Part shown: piece by piece, positions 56,010 to 64,000 of the stretch | Layout: the number at the start of each line of letters is the position of its first letter | Numbering within the stretch: the stretch's first letter is position 1 | DNA from: Achatina immaculata | Lineage: Eukaryota > Mollusca > Gastropoda > Stylommatophora > Achatinidae | Direction: 5' to 3' | Length of the DNA stretch: 64,000 nt | Assembly: GCA_009760885.1 (NCBI GenBank) | Contig: CM019697.1 | Span: 33,631,096-33,695,095 of the forward strand | Made by a program: the position numbers and the translations under genes | The notes under the pieces: model-generated | What the model was told of the DNA's origin: nothing | The model's database searches: none | Seen by the model: the letters and a program-made list of their open reading frames with translations, nothing else

Positions 56010-56080
56010 AAATGATAATATACAACAATCCAATATTTCGGCAAATGTCTTTGTCAAGAATCACATAAAAAAAAGAACAC
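56010..56080 (-). other. Possible degraded Penelope-type LTR with ribozyme-like core
   Basis: The minus strand reads TTGACAAAGACATTTGCCGA then AATATTGG. This resembles the C-U-G-A-x-G-A ... G-A-A-A arrangement of the hammerhead motifs known in Penelope-like elements, but with base changes. It is weak on its own. Confidence 0.3.
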
Positions 56081-56127
56081 ACAACAGATGAATACACGAG
56101 TAATTCAACCAGTAAAACTCTTTCTGT

Positions 56128-56131
56128 GATA

Positions 56132-56165
<34 letters not shown>
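56128..56165. repeat. (TA)n microsatellite
   Basis: About 18 ta units. Confidence 0.95.
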
Positions 56166-56168
<3 letters not shown>

Positions 56169-57269
56169 GTATTTCTTTTATTCTTTGTGTTGTCACCTGG
56201 TGTGTTGACTTCCCGTCTGTCTTGTTCATATTCTGCCAGCAGTATTGTCTCTAAGTTTTGTCTTCTGTTTCAAATCACAAACATTATAAAGAGTCCCGTG
56301 ATAAATCAGTCGGACATGCGCATTTAAAATGCGAACTTAATTCCTGGAGAAGTCATGAATCCACGCCGGGGATACAAGCGAACGCGACCTTAGGGCTTCT
56401 CAATTATTCGCTTCATTAAGAATTCGGCAAATTTGTCTCCTAGTGTTTTTGTCCCAGGCGCTGATTATGTCGAGGGCAGCACTGGTGCGCGCGTTTAACA
56501 TGTTTCCCACCTCGTTCTTCTCATTTTTATTACCTTCTTTTTTCTCTCTTACTTTCTCTTCGATTCTCCTGGGTTTTTGTTTTTGTTTTTGTTTTGTTCT
56601 GTTTTATGTTATTATGTTTTTTTTTTTGTTTCGTTTCTTCTTATTTTTTCAACTTTCCTTACTCTCTCTTTTATACTTTGTAATTTCCCCGAGAATGTAA
56701 TTTTCATTAATTAAATGTAAGAGAAGAAGGGAAAGAAAAATAAGAAAAGAGAAAGACGGATAGAGAGAAATGGGAAGTAATATCTCAAGGAGAATGACAA
56801 AAATAGTTGTGTGGTAATTCTGTAGAAGCTGCATCGTAGGTTAAAAAAAGGGTAGTTGTGTAGTGCCCGTGTAGAAACTGCAGCTGAGGTGAATGTGGTT
56901 ATGTGTAGATTGTGTGGAAAGTGCATAAACAGGCCAAAGGAAAAGTAAGGGCGTGAAAGGAAAAGGGAAGTAATTTCTCTGAGGACTTTGAAAAAGGATT
57001 ATCAGCTTATTAGCTCTAGCGCTGTGAAGATATCCAAATATTTTTTCCGAGAATTTATTTCTACAGTCATCATCTTCTTCCAAGATCAGACCCAAAGAAA
57101 AAACGTTGAAAGTTAGTTATCAGCGCTACAATAACCAGAGGTATATTGAGAAATACAAAACTTACTAATTTATTAATTATTTAATTTATTAAGTTAGTAA
57201 TATTTGTCTGTTTTCCATATATACCCCCTACCCTTTTTCCACCCCACGTTTTCCTGACGAAAAGACGTT
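56166..57269. other. No gene recognised
   Basis: A T-rich tract spans 56560-56680. Two diverged copies of a block with tgtgtggtaattctgtagaa / tgtgtagtgcccgtgtagaa lie at about 56809 and 56856. Confidence 0.5.
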
Positions 57270-57738
57270 TTTCAAATGTTAAACAGTGCAGGTAATCATG
57301 TTTTTCAGATGTTAAACAGTGCAGGTAATCATGTTTTTCAGATGTTAAACATTGCAGGTAATCATGTTTTTCACATGTTAAACAGTGCAGGTAATCATGT
57401 TTTTCAAATGTTAAACAATACAGGTAATTATATTTTTCACATGTTAAACAGTGCAGGTAATCATGTTTTTCAAATATTAAACAGTGCCGGTAATTATGTT
57501 TTTCAAATGTTAAACAGTGCAGGTAATTATGTTTTTCAAATGTTAAATAGTGCAGGTAATTATGTTTTTCAAATGTTAAACAGTGCAGGTAATCATGTTT
57601 TTCAAATGTTAAACAGTGCAGGTAATTATGTTTTTTAAATGTTAAACAGTGCAGGTAATCATGTTTTTCAAATGTTAAACAGTGCAGGTAATTATGTTTT
57701 TCAAATGTTAAACAATGCAGGTAATCATGTTTGTCTGT
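57270..57738. repeat. ~30-bp minisatellite, ~15 copies
   Basis: The unit has gttaaacagtgcaggtaatc followed by atgtttttca. It ends about 45 bases before a cyclase exon. Units contain caggtaat, a donor-like string on the plus strand. Frames on both strands are artefacts. Confidence 0.93.
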
Positions 57739-57783
57739 CAGTGTTGGCAACCTGAAATGTGTTTTTTTTCCCTTCTCTTTAAG

Positions 57784-57855
57784 GATATCCTGAGAAATGA
57801 GGACTCTCCGTTGGATGACATGTTTGTTACTTCCCTTGTTCAAGACTTAATTAGG
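57784..57855 (+). CDS. Receptor guanylyl cyclase exon: kinase homology alpha D/E
   Basis: This is a short 72-base exon (24 codons), phase 0 at both ends, between a ctctttaag acceptor and gtgagt. It encodes DILRNEDSPLDDMFVTSLVQ then DLIR. It continues the RRSLQ of the previous exon into the S-L-Q-D-I-L-x-N-x-x-x-x-L-D-x-M-F pattern of the family and leads into the next exon's GMSFIH. The acceptor has a good pyrimidine run just before aag. Confidence 0.95.
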
Positions 57856-58255
57856 GTGAGTGATGTCCCTTGAGCCAAACGAATTGTAACCGATAGTTGC
57901 GAGAGAGGGAGAGATAGAGCCAGACTGCTTCTCTCCCTCTCTCTCTCCCTTTCTCTCTCTCTCTCTAGTCCACGCCAATCAGGCGTTGGTCGTCGCTGAT
58001 TTCCACAGCCATCTGTCCTTTGCTCTTTCTGTAAGATGTGTTGTTGGACCATGCTGTGGGACACGCTTTTAATCCGTCAAGTATCTAGTTTCTTTGTTTT
58101 CCTCTGTCCCTTCGTCCTTCCAGTTTCCCTGTTGCCACTGGATGTTCCAGTTTCCCTGTTGCCACCGGATGTTCCAGTTTTCCCCTTCTCAAAACATATC
58201 ATACTGATCGGTCAGCTTATACAAGTAATAAAAATTCTGTCTGTAGTCAGAGACT
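57856..58255. other. Intron with short tandem copies
   Basis: A GA/CT patch spans 57900-57965. Three copies of a ~27-base segment (ccagtttccctgttgccac) lie at 58110-58185. There is no gene. Confidence 0.6.
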
Positions 58256-58309
58256 GGCTTCCCCGTGCTCTGGGCATTCCTTTACGTGCTCCGCCTTCTG
58301 TTCCAACAC

Positions 58310-58612
58310 CCAGTGTCGCGTGCACCTGCTGAAGGAGCCAGTCACACACTGACGCGTGCACCTGCTAATGGAGCCAGCCACGCACTGACGCGTGCACCTG
58401 CTGATGGAGCCAGTCACACACTGACGCGTGCACCTGCTGATGGAGCCAGTCACACACTGACGCGTGCACCTGCTGATGGAGCCAGCCACACACTGACGCG
58501 TGCACCTGCTGATGGAGCCAGTCACACACTGACACGTGGATCTGCTGATGGAGCCAGTCACACACTGACGCGTGGACCTGCTGATGGAGCCAGTCACACG
58601 CTGGTTGTGGGT
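58310..58612. repeat. 36-bp minisatellite, ~8 copies
   Basis: The unit has acgcgtgcacctgctgatgg and agccagtcacacactg. Long frames on both strands are artefacts. Confidence 0.93.
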
Positions 58613-58654
58613 AACGCACGCTAAATCAATTAGTTCAGAAAAACATCCACTTCT

Positions 58655-58905
58655 TCTCCTCTGCCCCAATTCGATCACCCTCCTGATGTGACTGTCATTG
58701 AACCCCATATCGTACTCCACACGCAGCCTGTTTGAGGCGGCTCTTGCAGTCTCCACCTTCTCCATTTTTGGCTGCCAGGAATTGATGCAATGCCTGCCAG
58801 CTGGTCAGTTTTCTCACTGCCCTTGACTCCCGCATGACCTGGGCAGTAGGTCCACGTCAAGATTGATAATCGGGAGCTGGACCCACTTCCTACGGAAGAA
58901 ATGCA
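58655..58905 (-). mobile_element. RNase H-type LINE relic
   Basis: The minus strand encodes TWTYCPGHAGVKGSEKTDQL then AGIASIPG, the closing GHAGVxGNExADxLA motif of the RNase H domain carried by I-group LINEs. Asn is changed to Ser and the usual Ala-Asp is altered. It is a fragment only. Confidence 0.75.
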
Positions 58906-59009
58906 TCTTGATAGAAATTTTAAATCATTATAGAGGGTTATTTATTAGTCCGTGAAACATTTCAAAATTTCGCATCAAAGAAACTACGTAACGGATCATG
59001 ATAATTCTT

Positions 59010-59020
59010 GGGCCGAGAGA

Positions 59021-59105
<85 letters not shown>
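59010..59105. repeat. (GA)n microsatellite
   Basis: This is a nearly pure run of about 45 ga units. Confidence 0.95.
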
Positions 59106-59106
<1 letters not shown>

Positions 59107-59193
59107 AACTCTTCAAGTTTTTGTGTTTTTTTTAAAAATAAATCCCGCGTGCATAGCTTCCGTGGTTTGCAGCTAGGTGGCAGCAGTAGCAAA

Positions 59194-59480
59194 TATGGCG
59201 TTCAGTAAACGTAAGCAGTCATTTTGTGTTTTGGAGTATGCAAGAATCTCGTCCGTTGTGACTGTGCAATGACGATTTCGAGCGGAATTCCAGAAGGCAG
59301 CATCTGATTTCAACAGTATCAAGAAGTAGTATGCGAAATTTCGGGATGAAGGCTGTCTGTGCACAGCTCCTCGGCAAGGACGTCCAGGACCAAGCGAAGA
59401 AACTTTGAATTATGTTAGAGAAGTTCACTAGCGAAGCCCCTGCAAGTCCACTACACAGAGAATTCGCAATAATGTTGATT
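59194..59480 (+). mobile_element. Transposase N-terminal relic (DUF4817-type helix-turn-helix)
   Basis: The plus strand, with three in-frame stops, reads MAFSKRKQSFCVLEYARISS, then FRAEFQKAASDFNSIKK, YAKFRDEGCLCTAPRQGRPG and PSEETLNYVREVH. This is the DNA-binding start (V-x-E-Y...S-V-x-x-V-Q-x-x-F...G-R-P) of a widespread animal transposase family. The catalytic domain is missing. Its 3' part is one arm of an inverted duplication. Confidence 0.75.
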
Positions 59481-59572
59481 GCGAGACTCACAGCTGTAAA
59501 CGTGCACGTGTAGTGGACTCGCGGGGGCATCGCTGGTAAGTTTCTCTAACACGATTCACAGTTTCTTCACAA
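59396..59572. repeat. Fold-back duplication of transposase sequence
   Basis: The arm at 59396-59458 (gaagcccctgcaagtccac in its middle) is present in reverse complement at 59510-59572 with about 85-90 percent identity by eye. About 50 bases separate the arms. The right arm's outer part is then directly duplicated (66-base unit at about 59531-59662). Confidence 0.8.
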
Positions 59573-59795
59573 TCAATGCAGAAAAGTATTACATTCACCT
59601 GGTAAGTTTCTCTAACACGATTCACAGTTTCTTCACAATCAATGCAGAAAAGTATTACATTCACAATCAATGCAGAATTCTGTAAGGAAGAAAAAAACCG
59701 CTAATAATAAAAGTTCTCTCTTGACTAGATCATTATTGCCAACAAACAAAATCTTTGTCTAGAACTTTCGTAACATACTCTTCCAATCACTACAG

Positions 59796-59958
59796 GGCAT
59801 GTCTTTCATTCACGACAGTGAGATTGGCTGCCATGGTAACCTTAAGTCCAGCAACTGCCTGGTTGACAGTCGATGGACTGTGAAGATAACAGATTTCGGT
59901 CTCAGTGCTCTGGGAGCCACTGATGACGCCGGATTTGATGATGAGAAATCTTGTAGAG
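59796..59958 (+). CDS. Receptor guanylyl cyclase exon: pseudo-catalytic loop
   Basis: The exon is 163 bases, entered in phase 0 and left in phase 1, between cactacag and gtttgt. It encodes [20 protein letters not shown], then [20 protein letters not shown] and [14 protein letters not shown]. The loop that is HRDLKxxN in active kinases is HGNLKSSN here, so the catalytic Asp is replaced by Asn. That is standard for receptor guanylyl cyclases and marks a pseudokinase. DFG is retained. The donor gtttgt is weak and is followed within 20 bases by an inverted-repeat element. Confidence 0.97.
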
Positions 59959-59974
59959 GTTTGTTGGTTGCTCT

Positions 59975-60309
59975 AAAATATATAAACTAGGAAGAAAGTA
60001 GAAACAGTTTTATTATTTAACGATAACAAACTTGTAACGGCCTTTTTTGTGCCTTTACAAGAACTGAGATACGTTTTCATTCCGTTACTGTTTTTCGTTC
60101 ATTTTTTTTCATTGATTTTTTTTCTTTTTTGTTTTTTTGTTTTTTGTTATTTCGCTTACATTAGTTTGATGTAATCCATACTTTGTCTCTTCTCTCTAAT
60201 TCTTCGTCCTATTTGTTTTTGTTTGATAAAGGCACGCGCCGAAATGTTACAAGTTTGTTATCGTTAAATAATAAAGCTGTTCCTGCTTTCTTCCTAGTTT
60301 ATATATTTT
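59975..60309. mobile_element. Inverted-repeat element, probable Penelope-like LTR pair
   Basis: The left arm 59975-60061 and right arm 60223-60309 are inverted copies; both carry acaagtttgttatcgttaaa on one strand. At the inner edge of the right arm is ttgataaaggcacgcgccga followed by aatgttac. This resembles a hammerhead core (TGATAAA, then a GGC...GCC stem, then GAAA) as found in Penelope-like element LTRs. The left arm has a more decayed version. The spacer is T-rich and non-coding. Confidence 0.5.
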
Positions 60310-60359
60310 GACATTACAGATTTACTGCAGTGCTTTGTGTATAGTTGAATGACTATATA

Positions 60360-60640
60360 CACTAATTATTTGTTTGTTTCTCTATCTGTCTCTGTCTTTA
60401 TATCTCTCTCTCTATATATATATATATCTATCTCTCTATCTATCTCTTCTCACTATCTCTATCTGTCTCTAACTCTGTCTCTCTCACTATCTCTCTCTCT
60501 GTCTCTCTCACTATCTCTCTATCTCTATCTCTCTTTCTCTATCCCTCTCTTTCTACTTCTTTCTCTATATCTCTCCATATCTCTCTATCTCTACATCTCT
60601 ATCCTTCTCTTTCTCTCTCTCTATCTCTGTGTATGTATAT
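60360..60640. repeat. CT/TATC-rich microsatellite
   Basis: Mixed ctct, tatc and gtct units are present. The 122-codon LSLSLYLY frame is an artefact. Confidence 0.93.
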
Positions 60641-61386
60641 GTGCTTTGGCGTTTAAGGAGGTGTGTGTGTATTTGTGTGCCCACGTTTGTGTGGTGTGTA
60701 TGTGTGTCTGTGGCTGAGCAGTTTATACTTTGGTACTTTATAGTGTGAGTTGTGTGTGTGTGTGTGTATGCGTGTCTGAGCCATAAGTAAGCTTACATTG
60801 GAGAAGTATCGGTGTGTATGTCTGAGAAAATATCAGACTGACATTGTGAATATTTATCTGTGTCTATATTTGTGAGCATATATGTGTGTGTATGTGTGTA
60901 TGAGTAACATGAAAATTACATTTCAAAGTTTGTCTCTCGAAAGTAAGATTATATGTGAGTGTATTAAAAATATGTAAAATGTATGTTGGATAAGCTGTTT
61001 TCCAGTATGACTGAGCCTATGAAAAATATAAACTGTATAAAAATTATTATAAAAATATATTTGTATCAATAAGTCTCCATATTTTTATGCCTCTGTGGCT
61101 CATGAAAGTAATAATCTCTCCCCTTCCCCTTTTGAGAAAAAAAGTCAGAACCATAATAGCAGTTTTGGGTAAAGTAGTTGTTACAAACGAAATATTTCAT
61201 ATTTTGTACAGCAAAAAAGATAAAAACATACAAGTACAGTACAAGGTAGACGTGAATAGCATTACATCTTTATTCATAATTTAGTAATTGCCAGACATGC
61301 GAGAAAAGTCTTCCATTGGTTTCTAAATTTAGAAAGTATGGTAAAGCGCAGGATTAGAAAATTGAGTTTACAAATTCCACAAGAAC

Positions 61387-61390
<4 letters not shown>
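60641..61390. other. GT-rich stretch, then unassigned AT-rich sequence
   Basis: A GT-rich degenerate repeat continues to about 60905. No gene is recognised after it. Confidence 0.55.

Positions 61391-61420
<30 letters not shown>
61391..61420. repeat. (CT)n microsatellite
   Basis: About 14 ct units. Confidence 0.95.
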
Positions 61421-61422
<2 letters not shown>

Positions 61423-62135
61423 TCCTTTAACTATCAATCCTCTCTCGCCCCCATGCCTCTACACGTCAAGAAAGTCATTGAGTTGGAACACAATTCAAAT
61501 ACGGCCGACCTTTAGAGAAAAAAAAGTTTTCTATTCCTGCTCAGAGAAAAGACCCTGGAGGTTTTCCTAAATTAGATGGCAGAAATTGTCACGTGAGCCG
61601 GGTCGAAGGAGTAGTAAGTTGTGACGACCATCCTCGTTCTGTAAGACGGGTCTGAAGATGTTACATGACATCTATCTGTGGGAGATGTCAGGTGAGCATT
61701 GCCTCACTGGAGCAGCTTTTCAAATGACTGATTCCACCAATAATTATTGTTTCTAACAGGTTGTCACAACCTGGCACAGCGACAGTACCTCCACGTCTGT
61801 AACGCTCCGCCCAGTGCTGATGTGATTATTTCTCTTAAATGTTGGGTTTAAATTCCTCGCACTTTATGTGGCAGAATTTTTCGCCAATTTTTCTCATTTT
61901 TTGTGACTGGTGGGGGAGAAGGTCTGTCATGTATGAATTTTTAAAGTTTTTTTTGTCATAGTTTTGGTCCGCTTTGTAACTTCTTTCGCCTCTCTCTCCT
62001 CCCTCCTCCCACAACTTTCCTGTGTAATATTTAGCCTTTCAGAAACAGCAGAAAAGGCCTCAAGGCCTCATGGCTGTGGAGTATGCGAAACAAGCATTGA
62101 GAACATAAATAATTTCGTTTGTCACAACCAATACC
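61421..62135. other. No gene recognised
   Basis: This is intron sequence with no conserved frame or repeat core. Confidence 0.5.
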
Positions 62136-62137
62136 AG

Positions 62138-62405
62138 TCCTCCGTAGCTAAATCACTAAAGACGCACTTCAAAAGTGCAGTGCCAACTGGAAGATATTGG
62201 GTTCAATCCCGGGAGAAAAAAAAAACGCAACAACTCACGAGACCTCTGGGAGTCATGACCCAGAGGGGGCCCACCCCCATTATAGTGTCTTGTCCAGTCG
62301 TGTACTTTCTTTGTTTGGGGGAGGGTGTAGGAGAGGGAATAAGACCTTCCGACAAGGCTCATTAAGGTTTCTTTTATATCATCCATCAATATTCCCCCCC
62401 CCCCA
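62138..62405 (+). mobile_element. tRNA-derived SINE-like element
   Basis: The head reads cgtagctaaatcactaaaga (A-box region) and tattgggttcaatcccggga (a good B box). A poly-A interruption follows, then a body with gagtcatgacccagaggggg and a C-rich end at 62394-62404. No second copy is seen in the window. Confidence 0.55.
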
Positions 62406-62709
62406 CCCAACATTGGTCGCCTCTCCCTCTGTTCCTAGCATTCTTAACTTTAGTGTTTTCTTTGGTACACTGTCCGACTGTAGTCGAGGTCAAACCATTT
62501 GATTTTGTTGTTTCTGGGTGTAGTTTAAGTACTGGTGTTACTTCAACCCTTGCCCTGATGGTGTCAATTCTGATGTTGCCTCTTACTGATACATTTAGTA
62601 TTCTACTCCAATATCTCATTTCTTTTTATTTTTAGCTGTCAATGTCCATATCTGATACTGTCTTTAAAAAGTGCTTCATTCAAGTGTAACACTATCAATA
62701 CAATGTCAG
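62406..62709. other. Intron before the last visible exon
   Basis: Nothing is recognised apart from the gtcag acceptor, whose pyrimidine tract is poor. Confidence 0.5.
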
Positions 62710-62943
62710 GATTGCTGTGGACGGCGCCGGAGTTGCTACGCTACCGGCACAGAACAAGTACCACCAGCACCCACCACAATCACCACTTTTACCACGGCAG
62801 CCTGCACAACAACAACAACAATAACAACAGCAACAAAGAGTTCACGGGTAGCCAGAAGGGCGATGTTTACTCGTTCGCCATTATCTTGTACGAGTTGTAC
62901 GGCAAGTCAGGCCCATGGGGCCATATCAAGATGACAAATAAAC
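62710..62943 (+). CDS. Receptor guanylyl cyclase exon: kinase homology C-lobe with Asn/His insert
   Basis: The exon is 234 bases, entered in phase 1 and left in phase 1 at the first gtgagt. It encodes LLWTAPELLRYRHRTSTTST, then HHNHHFYHGSLHNNNNNNNS, NKEFTGSQKGDVYSFAIILY and ELYGKSGPWGHIKMTNK. LLWTAPELLR and Q-K-G-D-V-Y-S-F-x-I-I-L-x-E-L are diagnostic of the family. Between them, about 30 residues rich in Thr, His and Asn replace the usual short loop. The Asn run is coded mainly by AAC and AAT. The exon end plus donor is repeated downstream to about 63530. Confidence 0.95.
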
Positions 62944-63535
62944 GTGAGTATTTTAATGACAGACTTTTGTGATCAACACATGTCAAAATGATAAATAAAC
63001 GTGAGTATTTTAATGACAGACTTTTGTGATCAACACATGTCAAAATGATAAATAAACGTGAGTATTTTAATGACAGACTTTGTGACCAACACATGTCAAA
63101 ATGATAAATAAACGTGAGTATTTTAATGACAGACTTTTGTGATCAACACATGTCAAAATGATAAATAAACGTGAGTATTTTAAAGACAGACTTTTGTGAT
63201 CAACACATGTCAAAATGATAAATAAACGTGAGTATTTTAAAGATAGACTTTTGTGATCAACACATGTCAAAATGATAAATAAACGTGAGTATTTTAAAGA
63301 CAGACTTTTGTGATCAACACATGTCAAAATGATAAATAAACGTGAGTATTTTAAAGACAGACTTTGTGATCAACACATGTCAAAATGATAAATAAACGTG
63401 AGTATTTTAATGACAGACTTTGTGATCAACACATGTCAAAATGACAAATAAACGCGAGTATTTTAAAGATAGACTTTGTGATCAACACATGTCAAAATGG
63501 CAACTAAACGCAAATGTAAAGACAGACATTGTGAT
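62925..63535. repeat. Tandem array of exon end plus 5' splice site, ~11 copies
   Basis: The unit of 56-58 bases holds aaatgataaataaacgtgag followed by tattttaatgacagactttt and gtgatcaacacatgtc. The true donor is in copy 1. Nine copies including it keep gtgagt, the tenth reads gcgagt, and the eleventh is broken. Reading past the true donor gives REYFNDRLL and then a stop. Confidence 0.94.
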
Positions 63536-63559
63536 CAGTAAATGTTAAAATGACAAATA

Positions 63560-63890
63560 AATGTGTTTCATTCACGTACGTTAGAGCAATACATCAACAT
63601 GACAAGTAAATGGTTTATTGCGAGATCAACAAACACCAAAGTGACAAGTAAATGATATATGGAGAGATCAACGTGCACCAGAATATGACAAGTATATGAT
63701 TTACAGAGAGATATACATGCACCAAAAGTGACAAGTTTATGTTTTATAGGGATAACACCATGCACCAAAGTGACAAGTAAATGATATATAGAGAGATCAG
63801 TATGCACCAAAGTGACAAGTAAATGATATATAGAGAGATCATTATGCACCAAAGTGACAAGTAAATGCAAGTGATTTTTAGAAGTGTCCA
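63560..63890. repeat. ~42-bp tandem repeat, ~7 copies
   Basis: Units contain caccaaagtgacaagtaaat followed by gatatatagagagatca. They follow the donor array directly. Confidence 0.9.
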
Positions 63891-64000
63891 TCATAACACA
63901 ATGGCTATGCCAGAGATGGACAAACAAGGGCCAGTGAGCCAGGGCTCTTTGGCATATAATATGCTGCTCGCGGACTCCTATTGGCTTTATCTCCCGTTGT
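63891..64000. other. End of window, unassigned
   Basis: No feature is recognised. The segment may be the edge of another dispersed repeat. Confidence 0.4.

Larger units (their letters stand above)
2606..62943 (+). other. Receptor guanylyl cyclase gene, partial (10 exons)
   Basis: This span holds ten exons of a membrane guanylyl cyclase, the receptor class that makes cGMP from GTP when a peptide or other ligand binds outside the cell. The visible protein is about 451 codons: the ligand-binding domain end, one membrane helix, and most of the kinase homology domain. Intron phases match at all nine junctions (1,0,1,2,0,0,0,0,1), which strongly supports the model. Known family members are about 1000-1500 residues, so the 5' and 3' parts are outside the window. 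Introns run from about 1.2 to 19.7 kb and are full of transposon debris and minisatellites. The kinase-like region lacks the catalytic Asp and is presumably regulatory, as in the natriuretic peptide receptors. I cannot assign an orthologue; an invertebrate Gyc32E/Gyc76C-like or NPR-like receptor is possible. Confidence 0.9.

Noticed and set aside
55253..56057. Phe/Ser-rich minus-strand frames as membrane proteins
   Set aside because: They are read from A-rich low-complexity DNA and the complement of LINE family C.

Overview
The window is eukaryotic, almost certainly invertebrate animal DNA; a gastropod-type mollusc is my best guess, from the mix of RTE-like LINEs, tRNA-derived SINEs, Helitron-like elements and dense mini/microsatellites. 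The species is inference. No bacterial operon, rRNA, functional tRNA gene or CRISPR array is visible.

One cellular gene can be supported. It is a receptor-type (membrane) guanylyl cyclase on the + strand, entering from the left and leaving at the right. Ten exons are visible: 2606-2750, 22438-22574, 28683-28779, 32556-32640, 33867-33981, 49057-49203, 52039-52197, 57784-57855, 59796-59958 and 62710-62943. All have AG/GT borders, and the codon phase carries through every junction. They encode the end of the extracellular ligand-binding domain, a juxtamembrane Cys pair, one transmembrane helix, and most of the kinase homology domain (HGN in place of HRD, DFG kept, WTAPE kept). The signal peptide, most of the ectodomain, the rest of the kinase homology domain, the dimerisation helix and the cyclase domain lie outside.

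The introns, up to about 20 kb long, hold almost everything else. They contain at least five groups of RTE-like LINE fragments (called families A to E here), a CR1/L2-like LINE, RNase H-bearing LINE ends, Tc1/mariner-type transposase relics, two Helitron-like ends, tRNA-derived SINEs, and a probable Penelope-like inverted pair. There are more than twenty minisatellites. Several insertions are nested and a few keep clear target-site duplications. One LINE insertion (5640-6144) sits between two 840-bp direct copies of its target.

The most unusual signal is at two kinase-homology exons (ending 52197 and 62943). There the exon end plus its 5' splice site has been multiplied into a tandem array, leaving about 15 and 9 intact donor-like sites. 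Using any later donor would add an in-frame stop. A short candidate antisense exon (43070-43215, minus strand) and an unexplained open frame (43378-43734) lie inside the largest late intron.
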